In this document: positions 1 through 6,735 of the stretch, in pieces
Layout: every line of letters starts with the position of its first letter
Numbering within the stretch: the stretch's first letter is position 1
Source: Verrucomicrobiota bacterium
Lineage (GTDB): Bacteria; Verrucomicrobiota; Verrucomicrobiia; Limisphaerales; UBA9464
Direction of reading: 5' to 3'
Length of the DNA stretch: 13,709 nucleotides
NCBI GenBank assembly: GCA_025354845.1
Contig: JANXMD010000057.1
Coordinates: 1 to 13,709, forward strand
The notes under the pieces: model-generated
The model's input: only the letters and a program-made list of their open reading frames with translations
The model's database searches: none
What the model was told of the DNA's origin: nothing
Made by a program: the position numbers and the translations under genes

Positions 1-1
1 G

Positions 2-73
2 ATGACCTCGCTGGGATTCGGCTTCTGGTTCCTGCGATTCCTGTATCAGCGGAAGATCTTCCTGAGGGTCTGA
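2..73 (+). CDS. C-terminal end of a hydrophobic protein (left-truncated, tentative)
   Basis: A frame open from the left edge ends in TGA at 71-73. The 23 visible residues are aromatic and hydrophobic (GFGFWFLRFLY), followed by a basic tail (QRKIFLRV), as is common after the last membrane helix of an inner-membrane protein. The first visible codon is ATG, but it is probably internal. A second frame is also open to the edge and stops at 79-81 with a less protein-like composition. Too little is present to name a family, and the call rests on composition alone. Confidence 0.3.
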   Translation: MTSLGFGFWFLRFLYQRKIFLRV

Positions 74-255
74 GATGGTAGGCCGAATCTCCCGATGAGC
101 CAGGTGAACGGACGCGCTTCCCCACGCCGCGCGGCGTCCCACGTACCTTCTACGCACCTCGCTCGGCAGAGCCTCGCGCTACCGGGAATCCCATGGGCTG
201 GACGGAACGCGGGAAGGCGGTAGGCTGCTCACACATTCACGACCGATTTCGAATC
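74..255. other. Intergenic leader upstream of uxaE with short inverted repeats
   Basis: This 182-bp non-coding stretch contains the arms GGACGC (110-115) and GCGTCC (134-139) enclosing the 12-bp palindrome CGCCGCGCGGCG, and a GC-rich tract (about 158-183) with a small GCTC/GAGC hairpin. Such phrases resemble the degenerate structured repeats in the other gaps of this window. I see no convincing -35/-10 pair, and no Shine-Dalgarno sequence precedes the ATG at 256. Confidence 0.4.
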
Positions 256-1506
256 ATGCTCACTCTCGAACGCTTCTCTTTTGGTGTCGGTGATCGCTTT
301 GCTCATCAGGCGAGGGCACAACTCCGTGCCTTCCAGAAGCTCGCGGCTGCCGGCATCGACGTGGTGCCGGTGTGGAACAAATCGAACCGGGAACACACGT
401 TCATTGGCTCGGAACCGCAGAGTGTTTTCGATGCCGCGCAGGCCGCGGTGGCGGCGCAGGGATGGACGCAGGGATGGCACGTGGATGCCGATCACATCCG
501 CCTCGAGACGGTCGGCCGCTTTCTCGCGTGTTCGGATTTCTTCACCATCGACGTTGCGGATTCCATCGGGAAACCGCCCAAGGCTGCGGATGTCGAGGCG
601 TTCATCGCACGGCATCCCGAGCTCATTGGCACTGTTTCCATTTCGGGTGTCGGCGAGCCATTCACCACGACGCGTGCCGATGTGGAATCGGTCGTCGGAA
701 AATACCTGCTGGCAGTGCAGGACGCGGGAAAGATCTACCGTCACATTGTCTCTGCGAAGGGCGAGGGAAACGTGATCGCCGAGGTTTCCATGGACGAAAC
801 CGACGCGCCACAGACGCCGTTGGAGTTGCTCATCATCCTCGCCGCGCTGGCGGATGAGCAGGTGCGGGTACAGACCATTGCACCCAAGTTTACCGGCCGG
901 TTCAACAAGGGGGTGGATTACGTTGGCGACCTCGCGCAGTTCGAACGCGAATTCAATGACGACCTCGCGGTGATTGCCCATGCGGTGGCGACGTACGGTC
1001 TGCCGGCAAATCTGAAGCTCAGTGTCCACAGCGGCAGCGACAAGTTCTCGCTCTATCCGATCATCCATCGCGCGCTGGCGCGAACCGGCGCGGGCGTGCA
1101 CGTGAAGACGGCGGGAACGACCTGGCTGGAGGAGATCATCGGACTCTCGGAGGCGGGCGGAGATGGCCTCGTGTTGGCGAAGGAGATCTATGGCTACGCG
1201 CTCGCGCATGTGGACGAGCTGTGCGCTCCGTACGCCAGCGTCATCGACATCGACCGTTCCCGACTCCCCAGCGCGGAAACGGTGAACCACTGGACCGGCC
1301 CGCAACTGGCCGCGGCGATCCGGCATGTCCCGGGGAATCCGCAGTTCAACGCGAACGTACGCCAACTCCTGCACGTCTCGTTCAAACTCGCGGCCAAGGC
1401 GGGCTCGCGGTATCTCAACTTGCTGAAGGCAAACGAAGAGATCGTGGGCAAACAGGTCACCGAGAATCTCTTCGATCGTCACCTGCGCCCGCTGTTTCTC
1501 GGCTGA
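256..1506 (+). CDS. uxaE: Tagaturonate epimerase (UxaE family)
   Basis: Predicted cytosolic enzyme of 416 aa that interconverts D-tagaturonate and D-fructuronate in galacturonate breakdown, the role established for the UxaE family in Thermotoga. Recognition is from whole-protein resemblance. Visible conserved blocks are VWNKSNREHT (about residues 39-48), HVDADHIRLET (75-85), a histidine-containing SVHSGSDKFSLYP (256-268) and HVKTAGTTWLEEI (282-294), consistent with a TIM-barrel-like sugar enzyme. The frame extends upstream to an ATG at 193, but the extra 21 residues are unlike the family. The ATG at 256 gives the expected start at MLTLERFSFGVGDRF. No ribosome-binding site is evident. No other hexuronate gene (uxaC, uxuA, uxuB, kdgK) lies in the window, so the pathway context is unseen. 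The gene converges on the propeller gene, with 28 bp between stop codons. Confidence 0.9.
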   Translation: MLTLERFSFGVGDRFAHQARAQLRAFQKLAAAGIDVVPVWNKSNREHTFIGSEPQSVFDAAQAAVAAQGWTQGWHVDADHIRLETVGRFLACSDFFTIDVADSIGKPPKAADVEAFIARHPELIGTVSISGVGEPFTTTRADVESVVGKYLLAVQDAGKIYRHIVSAKGEGNVIAEVSMDETDAPQTPLELLIILAALADEQVRVQTIAPKFTGRFNKGVDYVGDLAQFEREFNDDLAVIAHAVATYGLPANLKLSVHSGSDKFSLYPIIHRALARTGAGVHVKTAGTTWLEEIIGLSEAGGDGLVLAKEIYGYALAHVDELCAPYASVIDIDRSRLPSAETVNHWTGPQLAAAIRHVPGNPQFNANVRQLLHVSFKLAAKAGSRYLNLLKANEEIVGKQVTENLFDRHLRPLFLG

Positions 1507-1534
1507 AATCGGCCGAGGTGCCGAATTCCGTCCA

Positions 1535-3049
1535 TCAACGATTCCTAAAGGCGAACAGATGCCGGTCGGTGCGAATGTATAGGGTGTCGTCAACCAGTGC
1601 CGGGGTGGCGGTGATCGCTTCACCCAACGAGTTCGTCGCCAAAACCTTCAAGGAATCGGCGCGGGCATCGATCACCGTGATCGTTCCGGAGACCGAGGAA
1701 AAATAGACCCTGCCGTCTGCCGCCACGGGCGAGGCCGTATAGCCTCCAGGGGCGGGAAGGCGGTCCTGATAGAGTATCGAGCCGGACTTTGCGGAAACGC
1801 ATTGGACCATTCCGCCGTCACGTACGAGATACACCTTGCCCAGGTAGTGGATGGGCGAAGGGACCTCCGGGAGGCCACGAGTGACTTTCCATTCGAGTCG
1901 GTTGGTTCCAACGGCACCGCCAGAGCCTGCATTGAGGGCCATTAATACTGGTGTTTCGCGCGCCATGAACTCGCCCATGGAGGTGTCCCACTCCTTGCGG
2001 CTGACGGCGCCATCCTTGTCCTGATCCATGCTGCGGAGAACATCCCTCGCCGGAAAGGGCAACCGGCGTCCAGGATTCCCCTCGGGCAAACCGGGGCGTT
2101 GAACGAAGCGATAGTCCTCGGGCACTTCGTTGATTTGGATCTTCCCGTCGTGGTTCAGATCCAGATCCGCAACGGCCTCCCAGGCGAAGCTTTCAAAAGT
2201 TTCGCCTGAGCGTCCCCCCGTTGCCGCGGATCCGGCGAAGACGTGCTGAGCGTCGAAGGCTGGGCTTGGCGGTGTCTCCCCCGGAAACCCTGCCATGGCC
2301 CAAAGCTCCTGACCGCTTGCGGGGTCATAGGAGACCAGCTTCTTGGACCCCAGGACGATGAGTTGTGGCTTGCCGTCGCCAGGCCAGAGGACGGGAGTGG
2401 ACCAGCCGGATCCAAAGAAGGGGCGGGGAGCTTCCCAGGCGAGCTTTCCGGTGGCGCGGTGTACGGCGACGAGACGGGACCCCCCGCCTTCTACGTCCTG
2501 ATTCTGCACCACGAGGTGGCGAACGAGCACGGGCGAACTCCCACTCCCGTACCTCACCTCGGCAACCGGCTTTGGTAGCGGGCGATCCCAAAGCAGTTTC
2601 CCTTGATGCGAGAACGCGAGGAGTCCGTAGGAGTGGAAGTGGAACACGACGGTGGCCGCGTCGGCGGCCGCGGTGCTTGACGCGGGATGGTTGAATGCGT
2701 GCGTGGATTCGACCTTCTCGACGGGAACCCGCCGGGTCCAGAGCAGCCTCCCCGAGCGGCGATCGTACGCCCGGCACTCGAGTTGATCCGCTGCGAAAGT
2801 GGACAAAAAGATCCGATTTCCCCAGACGCAGGGCGACGAGTGGCCTGGTGGCAATTCCGTTTTCCAAACCGCATTCGATACCGAGAAACGGATCGGGGGA
2901 TGAGCTGAGTCCGAAGTTCCCTGGCCGGTGGGTCCGCGGAACTGGGGCCAATACTTCAGGTCCGCGGCCCAGCTAGAGAGCGCGAGCAGGGTCCCGGCGA
3001 GAATCCCGAAGCGGAGCCCTATCGGATGACTCGACCGTTTAAGGAGCAT
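1535..3049 (-). CDS. Exported PQQ-like beta-propeller protein with two EF-hand loops
   Basis: A 504-aa protein that begins with a signal peptide: basic n-region (KRSSH), hydrophobic core (GILAGTLLALSS) and likely cleavage after SWA near residue 28. Repeated blades carry the PQQ-like signature of a G-L-W strand after a turn (SGRLLWTRR, QGKLLWDRP, TGKLAWEAP, SGQELWAMA), as in BamB-like and quinoprotein-like propellers. Two canonical EF-hand loops sit between blades: DLNHDGKIQINE (about 297-308) and DQDKDGAVSRKE (342-353). After them the propeller resumes to the C-terminus. Cofactor binding is not shown, and no dehydrogenase catalytic residues or heme motif were recognised. The frame runs up to 3154, but the ATG at 3049 puts the signal peptide at the N-terminus, with AAAGAG a few bases upstream as a weak ribosome site. 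It lies 101 bp after the helical gene, so co-transcription is possible but unproven. Role is unknown beyond a periplasmic or surface calcium-binding protein. Confidence 0.85.
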   Translation of the reverse strand: MLLKRSSHPIGLRFGILAGTLLALSSWAADLKYWPQFRGPTGQGTSDSAHPPIRFSVSNAVWKTELPPGHSSPCVWGNRIFLSTFAADQLECRAYDRRSGRLLWTRRVPVEKVESTHAFNHPASSTAAADAATVVFHFHSYGLLAFSHQGKLLWDRPLPKPVAEVRYGSGSSPVLVRHLVVQNQDVEGGGSRLVAVHRATGKLAWEAPRPFFGSGWSTPVLWPGDGKPQLIVLGSKKLVSYDPASGQELWAMAGFPGETPPSPAFDAQHVFAGSAATGGRSGETFESFAWEAVADLDLNHDGKIQINEVPEDYRFVQRPGLPEGNPGRRLPFPARDVLRSMDQDKDGAVSRKEWDTSMGEFMARETPVLMALNAGSGGAVGTNRLEWKVTRGLPEVPSPIHYLGKVYLVRDGGMVQCVSAKSGSILYQDRLPAPGGYTASPVAADGRVYFSSVSGTITVIDARADSLKVLATNSLGEAITATPALVDDTLYIRTDRHLFAFRNR

Positions 3050-3150
3050 GGAACTCTTTACGCCCCGTTGTGTTGTCTGTCGACGCTCCTTGCTTCGGAA
3101 AAGGTGTCGGTGACGGCGCTTGGTGAGCCTGGGCCCATTCCTGACGTGCC

Positions 3151-4716
3151 TCAAACCCGGGCATACTGCTGGGCGAGGGAGGTGGCGGCGGCCTTCACCG
3201 CCTTGGTCACGCTCGCGGGCTGCTTTCCCCGGGCGGCATCCAGGGTTGCGAGGGTCGACTGCATCTCCTTCGTGAAGGGTTGCTTCGACTCGCTTTCGAA
3301 CCGGTTCACGATTTCCTGAATCATCGCCTGCGACTCCAACGGCATGTCGTTGAAGGTGGTCATCGCGCCAAATGCTCGGTCGATGTTTCCGTTCAGCTCA
3401 TAGAATCCGGCGTAGAGACTGTTGAGCTTCTGATCCATGTCGAGGGAGTCGATACCATTGGCCCATTCCTCGTAGAACGGCCGGTCCGAGAGGGCGTCGA
3501 TCGTCTTGTCGCTGACTGACTCGATGAGGATCCCCTTGAACTCGTCCACGAACTTCGAGTGTACCTGGCGCATCTGCTCCAGATAATAGCTGGTAGCCTC
3601 GTCCGCCCTGAGCGCGAGCGTTCGAGCGTCGCCGCTTTGGGCGTCTTTGAGCTGCCCTTGCCAGGTCTCGAACGCCCGCCGGCTTTCCTGATACAGGTTC
3701 TTGGCCTGGTCATAGCCGTTCTTCTGCACGTACTCGTTGGCCTCGCGGCGAGTGGTTGAAAAGGTCACCAGCACGGTCTGACGGCCACCCATCATCCCGC
3801 GGATCTCTCCCACCTTCTGATCCACCGCCGCCTGAGCCACCGGCTCGAGCGTCTTGGCCACCTTGGCAGCCGTTTTGATCATCGAACTCAGCGGATTGTA
3901 CACCATGGAGATTCCCTCGAAGACCACCGTGGCGAGGAGTCCGCCCGGTTTCGTCAGGGCGTCGATCACCTTGCTCACCACTTCAGGATCCAGTCCCGCC
4001 CGCTCCGCGGCGTCCTTAATCGAGGTCCGCCCTTGTTCGAGAGACTTGATGAAGGCGTCGATCTTCTTCGGGTCACCGCCGACCTTCTCCGCCAGTGAAC
4101 GGAGCACCTCCTTGTACTTGTCGTTGATGTATTTCTTCGCGGTCTCCGGCAACGCCAGCACCTTCACGCCGTCCCGGGTGAAAACGACGGCGTCAGGAAC
4201 CACCTCCTCGAAGGCCTTCTTCACCACCTCTCGCAACTGTGCCGCGTAGTACCGCTCCTTTTGCAGCAAATCCTTCTCGGTGTCGGAGAGCGTGGTCCAT
4301 CGCGACCGCATGATCGCCGTGAACCACTCCAGATCATGACACGCCGTCATCTGCGCATCGCGCGCCTCTCCAGCCTTGGCCGCCTTGAGTCCGTCCCAGA
4401 ATCTTGATTCCTCCCCGCTCGCGATGTCGCGAAAGGCGGTGAGGTTCGATGGCGCATCGCGAATGCCTTGGAGGAAGTTCTGGAATTGCTCGAGCTGCAC
4501 CTTCGACAAGTCACTGAGCTTGCTGTTGTAGGCGTCCCCCTTCTTGTCGTCCCCCTTGTCCGCAAGGAGCTCCGCGAGCGCGGTGAGTCCCTCTTCCCGG
4601 GCGCGGAGGATGTTGTCGAGATTGGTGCTCAGCGTCGCAAAGAGCTCATACGGCAGCGTGGTCTTAAAGAACTCGAAGCGCTTGCGCAGTTCCAGGGTGC
4701 GGAGTTCGTAGGCCAT
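3151..4716 (-). CDS. Uncharacterised all-helical cytosolic protein, second gene of a pair
   Basis: A 521-aa protein that I do not recognise. It has no signal peptide. The composition is rich in A, K, E, L, Q and D, with long stretches expected to be helical or coiled-coil (about 1-250 and 320-521) and few glycines or prolines. The centre (about 257-275, starting GGLLATVVFEGISMVY) is the most hydrophobic segment, and the following 30 residues look amphipathic. It is too short and polar for a confident membrane helix, but it resembles the hydrophobic element of some helical membrane-inserting proteins. The start at 4716 is supported by AGGA seven bases upstream. Only 18 bp separate it from the stop of the PDZ/NTF2-like gene, so the two very probably form one transcript. 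Alternatives are a structural or scaffold protein, or a soluble helical pore-forming protein; neither can be shown from sequence. Codon use looks like the neighbouring genes. Confidence 0.82.
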   Translation of the reverse strand: MAYELRTLELRKRFEFFKTTLPYELFATLSTNLDNILRAREEGLTALAELLADKGDDKKGDAYNSKLSDLSKVQLEQFQNFLQGIRDAPSNLTAFRDIASGEESRFWDGLKAAKAGEARDAQMTACHDLEWFTAIMRSRWTTLSDTEKDLLQKERYYAAQLREVVKKAFEEVVPDAVVFTRDGVKVLALPETAKKYINDKYKEVLRSLAEKVGGDPKKIDAFIKSLEQGRTSIKDAAERAGLDPEVVSKVIDALTKPGGLLATVVFEGISMVYNPLSSMIKTAAKVAKTLEPVAQAAVDQKVGEIRGMMGGRQTVLVTFSTTRREANEYVQKNGYDQAKNLYQESRRAFETWQGQLKDAQSGDARTLALRADEATSYYLEQMRQVHSKFVDEFKGILIESVSDKTIDALSDRPFYEEWANGIDSLDMDQKLNSLYAGFYELNGNIDRAFGAMTTFNDMPLESQAMIQEIVNRFESESKQPFTKEMQSTLATLDAARGKQPASVTKAVKAAATSLAQQYARV

Positions 4717-4728
4717 GAGGAGGTCCTG
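4717..4728 (-). promoter_or_regulatory. Ribosome-binding site of the helical gene
   Basis: Read on the minus strand, AGGA stands seven bases before the ATG at 4716, inside the 18-bp gap after the upstream stop codon. This is one of the few clear Shine-Dalgarno sequences in the window. It supports both the chosen start and translation from a shared transcript. Confidence 0.55.
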
Positions 4729-4734
4729 AGGTGG

Positions 4735-6366
4735 TCAGATCTGTTGAAGGGTCGCGATCCGCCAGGGACCGCCATTGATACGTTGTAACGTCCAGAATCG
4801 GTTTACGGTGACGTCCATAAACGAACGATACTCGCCGTTGAAGAATCCGATGTGTTCGAGCTCGGCCTCGACCTCCTCCACGCAGGCGGCGCCGGGGAAC
4901 TCGGTGCCCGTGGTGACAGTTCGGGGATCGTCCACCCAAGCGACCCGCGCATCCCAGAGGCGGCCGGAAAAACTGGATCGTGAGCGCTCGAAGTCGTCGT
5001 CCCGCACCTCCTGCATGCGATAGCAAACCTGGGGAGATCCATCGGGATTGGTCCGGATCAACCAGTCGGCGAAGAGCGACTTCCAGCGCGTGATGTCATC
5101 GGCCTTGATGGCGGCGATCATGGCCTCAAGCACCTGCGCTGGCGTGGCGTCCACCGCAGGTTCGGGGTTGTGGGAGAGCTGTAGTGCGGCCTCACCGGCG
5201 AACAGGGGCTGCGGATCCTCGGCCTGAACGTCGATGAACATGGCATCGCCCACGATCGCCGCCACGAGTTCCACCTGGAGCCCCCAGTGGCCCACATCGT
5301 TGATCACCAGCACGCGGGCTTCAGGGAGAATCCGGGCCAGCAGTGTGTATTCCTCGCGGATGCGGCTGGAGACCATGCGTTGAAAACGGCGCAAAGCCCG
5401 GAGCATGCGTTGCGCGCCGATGCCTTCCATATCCAGGAAGTACCAACCGTCGGAATCCGATCCGGCGGCGAAATAGCCGTGGCCCACCTCAGAGATCCAC
5501 TGCCGGGTGGTGAGACGTTCCAGCACCACGCACTTGCCGTGTACCTCATCGCGCTTGCCGTGGATGGGATGCTGCGCCGGGAACGCGGCGATGATTTCCG
5601 AGGCGCGGGCGGATTGAAGCTGCTTCCAGGCAGATTGCGATTCAGCCGCGACCGCGGCGTAGCGTTCCTCATCCGCCTTTCGATAGGCGAGGTCCGCAGG
5701 AGTGAGCGAATAGAGGTGGCCACGCAGGGCTTCCACCGCTGTGTTAAAGTCGGACTCCATCGCCGAAGCGACCTTGCCGGGATACTTCGTCAGCAGCAGA
5801 TCCACCCGCGGCTTTTGCTCCAGGAGCGTGCGCAGTTCATACTGGGTGGTGATTCCGGGTCGGCTCCGACCGAAGCAGGCGACGGTGCGGAAGGTTTTGC
5901 CGATTTGGTCCAACCAGGAGGTCCACCCATCGTAGAAACCGTCGCGCTCGTAATTGTCGGGCCCGTTCTCAAAAGCCAGCGTGCGGTTGTCCTCGCTCCG
6001 GTAGTTCCGTGCGAACTGCAGGGGGCCTTGAATATCGAGGGTCTGCCATCCCTGGGGGAAGGCCTTTCGACGCACCGTGAGGCGGATCGGGCTGCCTTCC
6101 TTCAGACCGAGGTCCGCCCAGCGCTGGCACTCCTGATATTGCCCGGGTAGCCGCGGCGTGATCCCGCCACGTCGTTCCGGCGGGATCCTAGCGATGGGTT
6201 CCCCCTCGACGGCGAGGATCTGGTCGCCGCGTCGCAGTCCAGCCGCGCGGAATCCGCTTTCCGGCGTGAGGGACTCCACCAAGAGATGCGGCGGCTGGTC
6301 GTCGAGGCGGAGCTCGGTGGTAAACCCTCCACTCAATTCCGTGCCGATAAAGACTTGTCCGGGCAT
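4735..6366 (-). CDS. Uncharacterised cytosolic protein with N-terminal PDZ-like and C-terminal NTF2-like regions
   Basis: A 543-aa protein without signal peptide or membrane segment. Residues about 15-115 look like a PDZ domain: a ligand-loop-like segment, then RAAGLRRGDQILAVEG (40-55), the typical AGL-GD-I-V-G core, and a closing strand PIRLTVRR. Residues about 130-290 are mostly helical. Residues about 290-390 include GSDSDGWYF and alternating strands (ARVLVINDVGHWGLQVELVAA) of unknown fold. Residues about 405-543 look like an NTF2/SnoaL-like domain: helices with AAIKADDITRWKSLFADW, then strands ending in W-x-L-x-R-x-x-G-x-W-R-I. No protease catalytic triad was recognised, so this is probably a binding or adaptor protein rather than an HtrA-type protease. 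The frame extends to 6426, but the ATG at 6366 has AAGGA 11 bases upstream and gives a clean N-terminus. It is first in an apparent operon with the helical gene. Its function is unknown. Confidence 0.83.
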   Translation of the reverse strand: MPGQVFIGTELSGGFTTELRLDDQPPHLLVESLTPESGFRAAGLRRGDQILAVEGEPIARIPPERRGGITPRLPGQYQECQRWADLGLKEGSPIRLTVRRKAFPQGWQTLDIQGPLQFARNYRSEDNRTLAFENGPDNYERDGFYDGWTSWLDQIGKTFRTVACFGRSRPGITTQYELRTLLEQKPRVDLLLTKYPGKVASAMESDFNTAVEALRGHLYSLTPADLAYRKADEERYAAVAAESQSAWKQLQSARASEIIAAFPAQHPIHGKRDEVHGKCVVLERLTTRQWISEVGHGYFAAGSDSDGWYFLDMEGIGAQRMLRALRRFQRMVSSRIREEYTLLARILPEARVLVINDVGHWGLQVELVAAIVGDAMFIDVQAEDPQPLFAGEAALQLSHNPEPAVDATPAQVLEAMIAAIKADDITRWKSLFADWLIRTNPDGSPQVCYRMQEVRDDDFERSRSSFSGRLWDARVAWVDDPRTVTTGTEFPGAACVEEVEAELEHIGFFNGEYRSFMDVTVNRFWTLQRINGGPWRIATLQQI

Positions 6367-6735
6367 GATGAGATCAATCCTTGGTGGGCGGTGCGGGAAT
6401 GATACTGCGTCCCAGTTGAGGCGCATTGCAACAGATTCGCTGGATTCCAGAGGCGGTGCGCCGAACCCATCGGAGACCCCTGATCTTCAGAACCAAGCGA
6501 ACGCATCAACCGCTGATGGACGCTGATGAACGCAGATGGGAAGCAGCTAAGCAGCGGGTGGGGAGAGGATTGGGAATTCGGAGTGCGAATTCGTCATGGG
6601 AGGCCTCAAGGGGCCGCCCCGTTGCCCGCTTTGGGAATTGATCCATCATGCCGGCAGGATGCCAGCGCTCCGAAGGGTTTGATCGCGCAAAAAATCTGTG
6701 CGGTTTCCCGCGGCGGCGGTTGTTATCCGGTAGAA
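6367..6735. other. Divergent intergenic region with repeat remnants
   Basis: A 369-bp gap between the minus-strand PDZ gene and the plus-strand sigma fusion; it must hold both promoters. The minus-strand gene has AAGGA 11 bases before its ATG. Just before the sigma ATG lies a GC run (CGCGGCGGCGG) followed by TTGTTATCC, possibly part of a promoter or leader, but I cannot match it to a known consensus. The middle holds a degenerate repeat (6508-6539), the run GGGGCCGCCCC (about 6610-6620) and a phrase around 6651-6675 that resembles dispersed repeats of related genomes. Reading frames across it look like repeat-derived noise, not genes. Confidence 0.5.
6508..6539. repeat. Degenerate dispersed repeat, copy 1
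   Basis: This 32-nt stretch beginning AACCGCTGATGGACGC matches 24 of 32 positions with 12627-12658 by hand alignment. From general familiarity, phrases of this kind recur between genes in Verrucomicrobiota and Planctomycetota genomes. No mobility function is visible. Confidence 0.55.

Noticed and set aside
1498..1517. CTCGGC/GCCGAG hairpin over the uxaE stop codon as a terminator
   Set aside because: Only a 6-bp stem with an 8-nt loop and no following T-run, and it overlaps coding sequence.
229..1623. Long open frame on the minus strand across uxaE (464 codons)
   Set aside because: Arginine-rich, with no recognisable domain, and antisense to a clearly conserved enzyme. Long antisense frames are common in GC-rich coding DNA.
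5287..6150. Open frame of 287 codons on the plus strand across the PDZ/NTF2-like gene
   Set aside because: Antisense shadow. The minus-strand protein has coherent domain motifs and a ribosome site, while the plus-strand product has none.
6399..6404. TATCAT on the minus strand as a -10 box for the PDZ gene
   Set aside because: The only TTGACA-like partner (TTGCAA) lies 21 bp away, too far for a standard sigma-70 promoter.
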